From positions 1 to 59,232 of the forward strand of contig JAFRIG010000064.1 in assembly GCA_017432895.1 (NCBI GenBank): a stretch of 59,232 nucleotides of DNA, given 5' to 3'. This document shows, piece by piece, positions 52,581 through 59,232 of this stretch (position 1 is the stretch's first letter; every line of letters begins with the position of its first letter). The stretch is from Erysipelotrichaceae bacterium (GTDB taxonomy: Bacteria > Bacillota_I > Bacilli_A > Erysipelotrichales > Erysipelotrichaceae). Made by a program: the position numbers and the translations under genes. Below the pieces are notes generated by a model, which was not told the origin of the DNA, made no database searches, and worked only from the letters and a program-made list of their open reading frames with translations.

Positions 52581-52988
52581 TTCGTTGTTTAATAAAACGT
52601 GTTTGAGATCGGCGATGTTGCTGTGGCCGATCCTGATCACTTCCCCGATATCGGGATCGTTTGTTTCCCTGATAGACATGATCTGTAACAGCATCATCAG
52701 ATTGAAGCCGGTGATGACAACGATGTCTCTGTCAGGCATGTCTTCACTGATGATAAGGCTGAGACAATCGCAGGGCACCCCAAAAAGCAAGTCACATAAA
52801 ACTATCACCCCGCTTCCGTCATCGACTTCATTGATGGCGTTTTTAAGTTCTTCCGTAAAGCTTTGAGGGTCACTGTCGAATTCATAACAGCAGGCCTTGA
52901 GCTGGGGCTGAATGCCGAAAAACAGTCTGCTGGTGTTAACAACTCCTGCTGCCATCGGGCCGTGACTGGTGATGATGATGCCTTTCAT
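52566..52988 (-). CDS. PTS mannose-family subunit IIA, stand-alone
   Basis: Phosphocarrier of 140 residues with His9 in IIITSHGPMA; the DLxGGTP loop reads DLLFGVPCD, so it is altered. No IIB, IIC or IID gene lies next to it. It may supply a transporter elsewhere or act as a sensor of PTS phosphorylation for the divergent SIS operon, whose start is 115 bp away. AGGAG lies before the ATG. Confidence 0.85.
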   Translation of the reverse strand: MKGIIITSHGPMAAGVVNTSRLFFGIQPQLKACCYEFDSDPQSFTEELKNAINEVDDGSGVIVLCDLLFGVPCDCLSLIISEDMPDRDIVVITGFNLMMLLQIMSIRETNDPDIGEVIRIGHSNIADLKHVLLNNEKNQE

Positions 52989-53067
52989 GGGTACTGCTCC
53001 TGTTTCTTATATCAAACAGTATAGCATCAAATATTCCGGGAGTGGCTTTTGGTGCTTTATTTCGCGC

Positions 53068-53073
53068 TATAAT
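53068..53073 (+). promoter_or_regulatory. -10 box before the SIS operon
   Basis: A perfect TATAAT 30 bp before the first start. No convincing -35 box is visible, which suggests that an activator is needed. Confidence 0.4.
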
Positions 53074-53103
53074 AAAACTGACAGAAGAAAGGAAATATCA
53101 TAT

Positions 53104-53823
53104 ATGGACATAAAGAAGCAGTATTTCGAGCTTGTCAAAGATGGCATTGAAAGAAATTATGATCGCCAGCTTGAAAAGATCGAAAAGGTCGCTGCCATGT
53201 TCACGGAGTGCATGGGAAAAGGCGGCATCGTACAGCTGTTTGGCGTGAGACATGGCGAAGAGTTCGTCAATGAGATGAACTATCGGGCCGGTGGTATCGC
53301 TTTGTTTCATGGGTTGAAGTTCAAGGATCTTGTCCTCAATGAACTTATCGATCAAAAGGATGTCGATTCCGGAGCGATCCTGGATGATGTTAGTGTCGCC
53401 GATAAGTTTGAAAGCTTTTATGAGCTTGATGATCGCGATATGTATTGTCTGATCTCAGCCAAGGGCAATGAAGCATTACTTATCGAACTGGCGAAAAGAG
53501 CCAAAGATAAAGGCCAGAGAGTCGTGGGCGTGGTCAATAAGGCCAGCTACGATATAAATGATGGTAAGCTACTGGAGTATTGCGATGAATGGTTGGATAT
53601 GGGGGCTGATGAGCCGGATACGGTTCTGGATATTGATGGGATCAAAACGGCTCAGTTATCTTCGACCGAAGCCAATATCATTGCGCAGATGCTGACGGCG
53701 GAGATCTATCGCTGCTTCATCGAGAAGGGTGAAGAGGCACCGATACTGCTGTCGGCCAATATCAAGGGAGCCGATGTGCATAACGATTCCCTGACCGATC
53801 CTTATGGAAGGAGGATCCGCTGA
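53104..53823 (+). CDS. SIS-like phosphosugar protein
   Basis: Protein of 239 residues with a SIS fold, less typical than its two neighbours: the first loop is QLFGVRHGEEF and the second LISAKGNEALL instead of SNSG. Start ATG at 53104 follows AGAAAGGA; a longer open frame runs back to 52969 but overlaps the divergent IIA gene. First of three successive SIS genes, joined to the next by a shared stop and start. Confidence 0.75.
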   Translation: MDIKKQYFELVKDGIERNYDRQLEKIEKVAAMFTECMGKGGIVQLFGVRHGEEFVNEMNYRAGGIALFHGLKFKDLVLNELIDQKDVDSGAILDDVSVADKFESFYELDDRDMYCLISAKGNEALLIELAKRAKDKGQRVVGVVNKASYDINDGKLLEYCDEWLDMGADEPDTVLDIDGIKTAQLSSTEANIIAQMLTAEIYRCFIEKGEEAPILLSANIKGADVHNDSLTDPYGRRIR

Positions 53824-54551
53824 TGATAAACGCCAAGAGATTCAAAGATGAAGTTGAGGCCCTGCTGGATGAATTGTATGAAAGCCAGAAGGACAATATG
53901 GAAGCCTGCAGTCAGGCGATGAAGGAATGTATCGAAAAAGGAGGCGTCATCCATGTCTTCGGTTCGGGCCATTCGGTAGGTCTGGGCATCGATATCAAAG
54001 ATAGAGTCGGTTCCTTAGTACCGATCCACATCATGGAAATGTCGGATTTCGTGACCAGGGGCGGTGTTCCTGTGGCGGAGTTCATGGATCGCAAGAACAT
54101 CTTCGAAAGAAAACCGGGCGTGGCCGGTCGGCTTTATGAACTTTACGATATCAAACCGCAGGATGTCTTCATCGTCATATCCAATTCGGGTATCAACGGT
54201 ATCGTCATCGATATTGCCGACTTAGCCAAGAGCAATGGTCACAAGGTAGTCATCATCACTTCGATGAAACATACTTTGGCTGAAGAACCAAGACACCCCA
54301 GTGGCAAGAAGCTGTACGAGTTCGGGGATATCGTCATCGACAATTGCGGTCCTCATGGCGATGCTTTGTTACAGACGGATTCCAAGGCGAAAGTGTGTTC
54401 CGTTTCTTCCATCTGCAACAACTGTATCGCGCAAGCCATGGCGGCCAGGACGATCGAACTGCTGAAAGAAGATGACTATGAAGTGCCGGTTTTAAATGGG
54501 GACAAGGAACATGATGAAGCGTTAAAGAAAAAATATGAGGGGAGAGCATAA
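53823..54551 (+). CDS. SIS-domain phosphosugar protein
   Basis: SIS protein of 242 residues with VFGSGHSVGLGI, VISNSGING, EEPRHPSGKKL and a GDALLQTDS stretch. It belongs to the same UPF0309-like group as the genes at 54553 and 38439. Likely a sugar-phosphate isomerase or binding protein working on the product of one PTS or NagA reaction. Confidence 0.85.
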   Translation: MINAKRFKDEVEALLDELYESQKDNMEACSQAMKECIEKGGVIHVFGSGHSVGLGIDIKDRVGSLVPIHIMEMSDFVTRGGVPVAEFMDRKNIFERKPGVAGRLYELYDIKPQDVFIVISNSGINGIVIDIADLAKSNGHKVVIITSMKHTLAEEPRHPSGKKLYEFGDIVIDNCGPHGDALLQTDSKAKVCSVSSICNNCIAQAMAARTIELLKEDDYEVPVLNGDKEHDEALKKKYEGRA

Positions 54552-54552
54552 G

Positions 54553-55272
54553 ATGATTTACGAATATGGAGATAAGATCTGCGAATTATTAAAGATCGCG
54601 GAAGAGAAGAATAAGGATACCATCGCCATGCTGGCGGAAAAGTTTGCGGAAAACATCATGAACGATAAGGTCATCCATACCTTTGGTACCGGTCATTCCC
54701 ACATGCTGGGTATCGAACTGTTTGCCAGGGCAGGCGGTTTAGGCAATGTCGATGCGATGCTGGATCCCGATACTTTGACATCATTCGGTGCTCAGCGTTC
54801 CGGAGCGATGGAAAAGACTTCCGGGGTATCCGACGTCATCTACGATTCCTATAACATTGAACCCGGTGACATCATGATCATCACTTCCAATTCCGGAAGA
54901 AATGCCATGCCTATCGAAATGGCGATGCGCTGTCAGAAGGAAGGGGTCTATGTGGTGGCTTTGACCAATCTGGAACAGTCACGCAACACCACTTCCCGTC
55001 ATCCTTCGGGCAAGAGACTATTCGAATGTGCCGACTGCATCATCGATTCCTGCGTTCCTTCAGGGGATGCTTCGATGGATATCGATGGCATCAAGACGGG
55101 TCCGGCTTCTTCGATCGTGACGATGTTTCTGATCAATACGGTCGTTACTGAAGCGATCAAGATCGTCACTTCCAAAGGCAAGCGTCCCTACGTCTTCCAG
55201 TCGCAGAACGTGGATGGTTTCGACAACAACGCGATCTACGAACACTTTAAGGGAAGAGTCAAACACTTTTAA
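54553..55272 (+). CDS. SIS-domain phosphosugar protein
   Basis: SIS protein of 239 residues: TFGTGHSHMLGIEL, ITSNSGRNAM, TSRHPSGKRL and SGDASMDIDG. I chose ATG at 54553 (MIYEYG) because GAGGGGAGA precedes it. It follows the previous stop by one base. Two similar SIS proteins in a row could form mixed oligomers, as SIS enzymes act as dimers or tetramers. Confidence 0.85.
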   Translation: MIYEYGDKICELLKIAEEKNKDTIAMLAEKFAENIMNDKVIHTFGTGHSHMLGIELFARAGGLGNVDAMLDPDTLTSFGAQRSGAMEKTSGVSDVIYDSYNIEPGDIMIITSNSGRNAMPIEMAMRCQKEGVYVVALTNLEQSRNTTSRHPSGKRLFECADCIIDSCVPSGDASMDIDGIKTGPASSIVTMFLINTVVTEAIKIVTSKGKRPYVFQSQNVDGFDNNAIYEHFKGRVKHF

Positions 55273-55302
55273 TTGAAAAGGTTTTCTGACATAAGGAGTT
55301 CA

Positions 55303-56229
55303 ATGAAACTGGCAATTTTCGGCTGTGGCAATATCGCTAAGAGGATAGCCTCTTCCTGTAAACTGGTTGATGAAATACAACTGGTGGGCTTCGCCTCCAA
55401 GGATCTTGCCAAGGCTAAAGAATATAGTGAAGCATATGAGTGTGAAGAATACGGCGATTACGACTATTTTTTGAATAGCGATATCGATGCGGTCTATATC
55501 GCCGTCTACAATCCCGGGCATTACGAATTGATCAGGACCTGTCTTGAACATGGCAAGTCGGTGATCTGTGAAAAGCCGATGTTAGCGAGTATTGAAGAAA
55601 CTCAAGAGCTGTTTGCCCTGGCTAAAGAAAAAGGCGTAACGCTGATGGAAGCATTGAAGTCGGTCTTTCTGCCTTTGAATATCCGGATCAAAAAGATGAT
55701 CCAAAACAAGGAACTTGGCGAAGTCAAGGAACTCTATGCTTCTTTCATGCGTTGTGGTCATCATCCTCTAAGTCACTGGATCAACGATCCTAAGACGGGC
55801 GGAGCTTTCAAGGATCTGGGCTGTTATTGCATCGGAACGATGAATTATCTGATGGATGAAGAACCAAAACTGCTGGAAGCGGAATCGGATGCTACGGATA
55901 ATAAAGCGGATTCAACGGCCTATGTGAAATTGAAGTATGGCGATGTGATGGCTAAGGCGGCGATGTCCAATTCCCTGGATGGGGATGAGACGCTGATTGT
56001 TACGACGGATAAGGGCTATATCAGAGCCGATCATTACTGGAAAAGCGGTAGCGGATATTATGTCGTGAATGATGAAAGACACGAGATAGAAGAAGAATGC
56101 ATCTCGGATTTCTACTATGAACTCAAGCACTTCGCTTATCTGGTCGACAACAAAATACCTGAATCGCCGATCATGAATAAGGAAGCTTCTATAAGACTGT
56201 TAAAAATAACCGCAGGAGAAAAACCATGA
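55303..56229 (+). CDS. Gfo/Idh/MocA-family oxidoreductase
   Basis: NAD(P)-dependent oxidoreductase of 308 residues: IFGCGNIAKRI at the nucleotide site, CEKPMLA with the catalytic Lys, and GGAFKDLGCY in the substrate domain. I chose ATG at 55303 (MKLAIFG) because TAAGGAG precedes it. The nagA-like gene overlaps its end by 4 bp, so oxidation and deacetylation are probably consecutive steps. Confidence 0.88.
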   Translation: MKLAIFGCGNIAKRIASSCKLVDEIQLVGFASKDLAKAKEYSEAYECEEYGDYDYFLNSDIDAVYIAVYNPGHYELIRTCLEHGKSVICEKPMLASIEETQELFALAKEKGVTLMEALKSVFLPLNIRIKKMIQNKELGEVKELYASFMRCGHHPLSHWINDPKTGGAFKDLGCYCIGTMNYLMDEEPKLLEAESDATDNKADSTAYVKLKYGDVMAKAAMSNSLDGDETLIVTTDKGYIRADHYWKSGSGYYVVNDERHEIEEECISDFYYELKHFAYLVDNKIPESPIMNKEASIRLLKITAGEKP

Positions 56230-57383
56230 TCATACAAAGTCGCAACGTCTATTACGAAGAGAAACTGCAGCCTAAACAGATACAGATCAAAAACGATATG
56301 ATAAGTGCCGTCTACCCTTATGGCCGTTTCAAGGTTGATAAGGATTACGGCGATCTGATCATCATGCCGGGTCTTTGCGATATGCACAACCACGGCTACA
56401 ACGGCCATGAGGCCAATGATGCTACGGCCAAGTGGCTGAAAGAGTGGACCGATTATCTGCCCAGTGAAGGTGTCACTTCGACCCTGGCTTCGATCTCTTC
56501 CTATCCCAAGAAAGAGCTTTTGAAAGCTTTAAAGAATATCGGTGATTTTATCGATAAGAAACAAAGCAAGGGTACACACATCCTGGGTGTTTATGAAGAA
56601 GGGCCTTTCATCTGTTCCGGTAAGGAAAGAGGAGCCCAGTCCCTGGCCTTTCAGATCATTCCGAGTAAAAAGGTCATCGATGAATTCAATAAAGCCTGCA
56701 ACGGTCATCTGATCTATGTGATGATCGCTCCGGAGATGCTCAAGGGCAACTACAGTGTCATCGACTATTGCGTTTCCAAGGGCATGAAGGTGGCTTTGGG
56801 CCATACCGGTGCTTCCTTTGATATCTGTCAGGAAGCCATCGAACATGGGGCCATTTCCTTCACCCATACCTACAACGGTATGCGGGGATTACATCATAGA
56901 GAACCCGGTGTTGTCGGTGCGGCGATGTATTTCGATGGGTGCTATGCGGAATGCATCTGCGATGGCATGCATGTACACAAAGCGGCCGCCAATATCCTGG
57001 CTAAGGCCAAGGGTAAGGATAAGTTTATCCTGATCACGGACTCTGTCAACATCAAAGGCTTCAAGCCGGGCGTCTATACTTTCAATGAGAAAAACAGGAC
57101 GACGACCGTGACGGATAAGGGCGTTGCCTATATCACCGGCACCGACACCTTAGCCGGTTCCTGCCACAAACTCAATCAAATTCTGGATTATGCGATCCAT
57201 GAGGCCAAGATCGATCCGGTAACGGCCATGAATGCCGTGACGATCAATCCGATGTGCATGCTGGGGATAAATGATAGAGGTCTGATCAGGGAAGGCTATA
57301 AAGCCGATATCGCCGTCTTTGATGATAACTTCGAAAACAAGGCGACCTATATCGACGGAAAACTGTTCGTCAAAAAAGCTTAA
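56226..57383 (+). CDS. nagA: N-acetylglucosamine-6-phosphate deacetylase-like protein
   Basis: Amidohydrolase of 385 residues: CDMHNHG with the first metal ligands (His54/56), YEEGPFIC, ALGHTGASF, THTYNGM and ITDSVN with the catalytic Asp. It resembles the nagA at 30114 but differs in the first ligand region (HNH instead of HTH) and in HYEEGPF versus HFEGPY. In this operon, with SIS and Gfo/Idh enzymes, it may deacetylate another N-acetyl sugar phosphate. Confidence 0.85.
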   Translation: MIIQSRNVYYEEKLQPKQIQIKNDMISAVYPYGRFKVDKDYGDLIIMPGLCDMHNHGYNGHEANDATAKWLKEWTDYLPSEGVTSTLASISSYPKKELLKALKNIGDFIDKKQSKGTHILGVYEEGPFICSGKERGAQSLAFQIIPSKKVIDEFNKACNGHLIYVMIAPEMLKGNYSVIDYCVSKGMKVALGHTGASFDICQEAIEHGAISFTHTYNGMRGLHHREPGVVGAAMYFDGCYAECICDGMHVHKAAANILAKAKGKDKFILITDSVNIKGFKPGVYTFNEKNRTTTVTDKGVAYITGTDTLAGSCHKLNQILDYAIHEAKIDPVTAMNAVTINPMCMLGINDRGLIREGYKADIAVFDDNFENKATYIDGKLFVKKA

Positions 57384-57396
57384 ATCAGAACATATA

Positions 57397-57430
57397 AAAA
57401 ACGGTATTCGCTTGAATATCGTTTTTATAT
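57397..57430. terminator. Terminator after nagA 2
   Basis: AAAAACGGTATTC pairs (one wobble) with GAATATCGTTTTT around four bases. T runs exist on both strands. Confidence 0.75.
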
Positions 57431-57479
57431 AAACACAGGCAGAAAACCCATTGATCTTTAGTCAGCGGGATGAATGCCT

Positions 57480-57857
57480 TCATCCCTGATTCTCAATATA
57501 CTTTCTAATAGTTTCGGGGTTAGCTTCTCCAATGGAACACACAAAACAGCCATCACTCCAGAAGGTGTGTTCTTTCCAAAAGCACTTTCTCAATAATGAT
57601 GGAAACTTGTTCCATAATCGATGTGTTGATATTTGTTTAAGCTTTCTGACAATTGAAGTAATTGATAGATGAATGTGATCGTTGTCTGACTCCATGATCT
57701 CAATGTCAAATTTACTGCCGGTGGATATTTCTGAAAAGCATGACTTAAGCATACTGTCAGTTTCACCTGTAAGTAATTGTTTTCTGTATGTGCACACAAA
57801 GATTAAATGAGCTTTCAAATAATACTTATGTCTGTTTTTGGAAGCGTAATCATTCAT
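57480..57857 (-). CDS. tnpA: IS200/IS605 transposase TnpA (HUH type), possibly defective
   Basis: Single-strand transposase of 125 residues. The metal-binding HUH motif is DHIHL, and the catalytic Tyr is in TIRKYIENQG at the C-terminus. Compared with typical members (about 135 residues) about eight residues are missing between HIHL and SITSIVRKLKQ, exactly after the metal motif. The frame stays open. The deletion may abolish activity, leaving the element dependent on another TnpA. Confidence 0.82.
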   Translation of the reverse strand: MNDYASKNRHKYYLKAHLIFVCTYRKQLLTGETDSMLKSCFSEISTGSKFDIEIMESDNDHIHLSITSIVRKLKQISTHRLWNKFPSLLRKCFWKEHTFWSDGCFVCSIGEANPETIRKYIENQG

Positions 57858-57919
57858 GATTTTACCGTATTAAAGAATAATTCAGTAAAAATATTATATA
57901 ATATTGATAGAGGCAAATA

Positions 57920-59167
57920 ATGTATCTAACAATAAAACAACAGCCTAAATTAAGTAAATATGAATATGATACTCTTCTTGAATTATGTCATTATGCCAAG
58001 AATCTTTTTAATGAAGGACTGTATAACTGCAGGCAGTATTACTTCAATGAAAGTGAATATCTCAATTATGAGAAGAACTATCATCTTTTAAAGAATTCCG
58101 ATAACTATAAGATGCTTAACAGCAATATGGCTCAACAGATTTTAAAGGAAGTTGACGGTTCTTTACAGGCTTTCTTTGGTTTACTTAAATCAGCTAAGAA
58201 AGGAAGATATTCCTATAGAGACATTAAACTGCCTCAATATTTAAGAAAGGAGGGCTATTTTACCTTAGTTATAGGTTTTGTAAGGCTTAATGGTAATAAG
58301 CTTCTTATTCCCATGAGCAACTCCTTCAGAAAAGCACATAAGAAGATCGAGATCACAATACCTCCGATACTTCTTGATAAGAAAGTTAAAGAGATACGTA
58401 TTATTCCTAAGTCGGGTGGAAGGTTTTTTGAAATTCAGTATACCTATGAAGCAGGTCTGGATATCAAAGAAGAGTTAGATTTTAACAAAGCATTATCCAT
58501 TGATGTAGGAATAAACAACTTCGCAACCTGTGTTACAAATGAAGGAAAAAGTTTCATACTGGATGGCAAAAAACTTAAGAGCGTTAACCAATGGTATAAC
58601 AAGAACAACTCCAGATTACAGTCCATTAAAGACAAACAGCACATCTTCGTTAAGACCAAACAGCAAAGTTCTTTGGAAAGAAACAGGAACAATCGCATCA
58701 ATGACTATATAAGCAAATGTGCAAGATATATCATTGATTATTGTTTGAAGGACAATATCGGCAATATCGTTATTGGCTATAATCCCACACTACAAAGCAG
58801 AAGCAGCATCGGGAAACAAAATAATCAGAACTTTGTGAACATTCCTTTTGGAAGATTAAAAGATAAACTTGAATATCTTTGTGAATACTATGGCATTCAT
58901 CTGATCAGACAGGAAGAATCCTATACATCCAAAGCGTCATTCTTTGATAAAGATGAACTTCCTGTATATAATTGTGACAATCCAAAGGAATATATCTTCT
59001 CTGGCAAAAGGATCAAAAGAGGACTGTATCAGACATCGAAAGGCATGCGCATCAACGCCGATGTCAACGGTGCACTGAACATCTTAAAGAAAAGTAGCGT
59101 TGCGGACATAAATGTCCTATACGGTAGAGGGCAGGTGGACAGCCCGTTAAGAATAAGGCTTACCTGA
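57920..59167 (+). CDS. tnpB: RNA-guided nuclease TnpB
   Basis: TnpB of 415 residues. RuvC catalytic residues are Asp in LSIDVGINNF, Glu in RQEESYTSKASF and Asp in INADVNGALNIL, all kept. The CxxC zinc finger found in many TnpB proteins between the last two sites is absent; the stretch reads FDKDELPVYN to FSGKRIKRGLYQ, as in a known compact branch. AGAGG lies before the ATG at 57920. The guide RNA is expected at the 3' end of the gene and the right end of the element. Confidence 0.9.
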   Translation: MYLTIKQQPKLSKYEYDTLLELCHYAKNLFNEGLYNCRQYYFNESEYLNYEKNYHLLKNSDNYKMLNSNMAQQILKEVDGSLQAFFGLLKSAKKGRYSYRDIKLPQYLRKEGYFTLVIGFVRLNGNKLLIPMSNSFRKAHKKIEITIPPILLDKKVKEIRIIPKSGGRFFEIQYTYEAGLDIKEELDFNKALSIDVGINNFATCVTNEGKSFILDGKKLKSVNQWYNKNNSRLQSIKDKQHIFVKTKQQSSLERNRNNRINDYISKCARYIIDYCLKDNIGNIVIGYNPTLQSRSSIGKQNNQNFVNIPFGRLKDKLEYLCEYYGIHLIRQEESYTSKASFFDKDELPVYNCDNPKEYIFSGKRIKRGLYQTSKGMRINADVNGALNILKKSSVADINVLYGRGQVDSPLRIRLT

Positions 59168-59232
59168 TAAAACAGGTGGAAACATAAAAGCAAACTTCTT
59201 AAGAAGCCCATAAGTCTTTAGCTTATGGGAGG
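59100..59232 (+). ncRNA. Predicted omega RNA region at the tnpB 3' end
   Basis: In this family the guide RNA overlaps the end of tnpB and runs to the right end of the element. Here 59162-59177 (ACCTG and CAGGT), the palindrome CTTCTTAAGAAG (59195-59206) and the end hairpin 59207-59229 form successive stem candidates. The guide itself would come from the flank beyond the window. Boundaries are inferred. Confidence 0.45.

Larger units (their letters stand above)
57447..59229. mobile_element. IS200/IS605-family element with divergent tnpA and tnpB
   Basis: The element has no inverted repeats but carries subterminal hairpins that share the loop TCTTTAG: left 57447-57469 (CCC-TTGA paired with TCA-GGG) and right 59207-59229 (CCCATAAG with CTTATGGG). 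Such end hairpins are bound by the TnpA transposase. tnpA is on the minus strand and tnpB on the plus strand, the IS605 layout. The window ends three bases beyond the right hairpin, so the exact right end cannot be confirmed. Confidence 0.8.

Noticed and set aside
1..59232. CRISPR array, tRNA or rRNA genes
   Set aside because: No regularly spaced repeats or cloverleaf-like sequences were seen by eye; a covariance search was not possible.

Overview
The window looks like a chromosomal stretch of a fermentative, host-associated low-to-mid GC Bacillota, most likely of the Erysipelotrichia or a nearby lineage. The reasons are Shine-Dalgarno starts of AGGAGG type, two mannose-family PTS systems, CcpA-like cre sites, a type III glutamine synthetase, many Cof-type HAD phosphatases, and an ABC ATPase with a large inserted segment. 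The taxonomy is inferred. I saw no rRNA, tRNA or CRISPR array. Both ends of the window are mobile elements: a DDE insertion sequence with 13-bp inverted repeats (2-1925) and an IS200/IS605 element with divergent tnpA and tnpB (57447-59229).

Layout. 1.9-4.0 kb: a membrane pyrophosphatase whose upstream region is interrupted by the IS. 4.2-7.0 kb (minus): two overlapping metallo-beta-lactamase/beta-CASP-like proteins. 7.3-7.8 kb: a BrnT/BrnA toxin-antitoxin locus with a frameshifted toxin. 8.0-16.0 kb: a PRD regulator followed by a mannose-family PTS operon (IIC, IID, IIB, ceramidase-like hydrolase, MBL hydrolase, two IIA proteins and a small membrane protein). 16.8-19.0 kb: a second PTS (IIC, IID, then IIB under its own promoter with a cre-like site). 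19.6-22.3 kb (minus): a second ceramidase-like hydrolase with two HAD phosphatases. 22.4-24.4 kb: two Gfo/Idh oxidoreductases. 24.5-29.4 kb: a catabolite-controlled ABC importer (lipoprotein, fused permease, ATPase). 30.1-32.2 kb: NagA and a lipoprotein. 32.5-33.0 kb: a second BrnT/BrnA locus, also with a frameshifted toxin. 33.1-35.2 kb (minus): a DUF4349 protein with an ECF sigma factor, and a membrane-anchored thermonuclease. 35.3-40.5 kb: a tightly overlapping operon of a double HAD protein, an MDR dehydrogenase, NUDIX, SIS and MATE proteins.

41.6-52.5 kb is a seven-gene nitrogen operon: glutamine synthetase III, purA, purB, guaA, pyrG, a branched-chain aminotransferase and glmS. A divergent LysR regulator sits at its head. 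The operon joins glutamine synthesis to three glutamine amidotransferases, to the aspartate-consuming AMP branch, and to a glutamate-linked transaminase. 52.6-57.4 kb holds a lone IIA protein (minus) and an operon of three SIS proteins, a Gfo/Idh enzyme and a second NagA.

Overall this is a sugar-import and amino-sugar-processing region with a nitrogen-assimilation operon inside it. PTS and ABC uptake feed deacetylases, SIS isomerases, oxidoreductases and phosphatases; glmS links amino-sugar synthesis to glutamine supply. The least explained parts are the pairing of each PTS with a ceramidase-like hydrolase, the two brnT genes that each carry a one-base indel next to the start codon, and the single operon of nitrogen-transfer enzymes.
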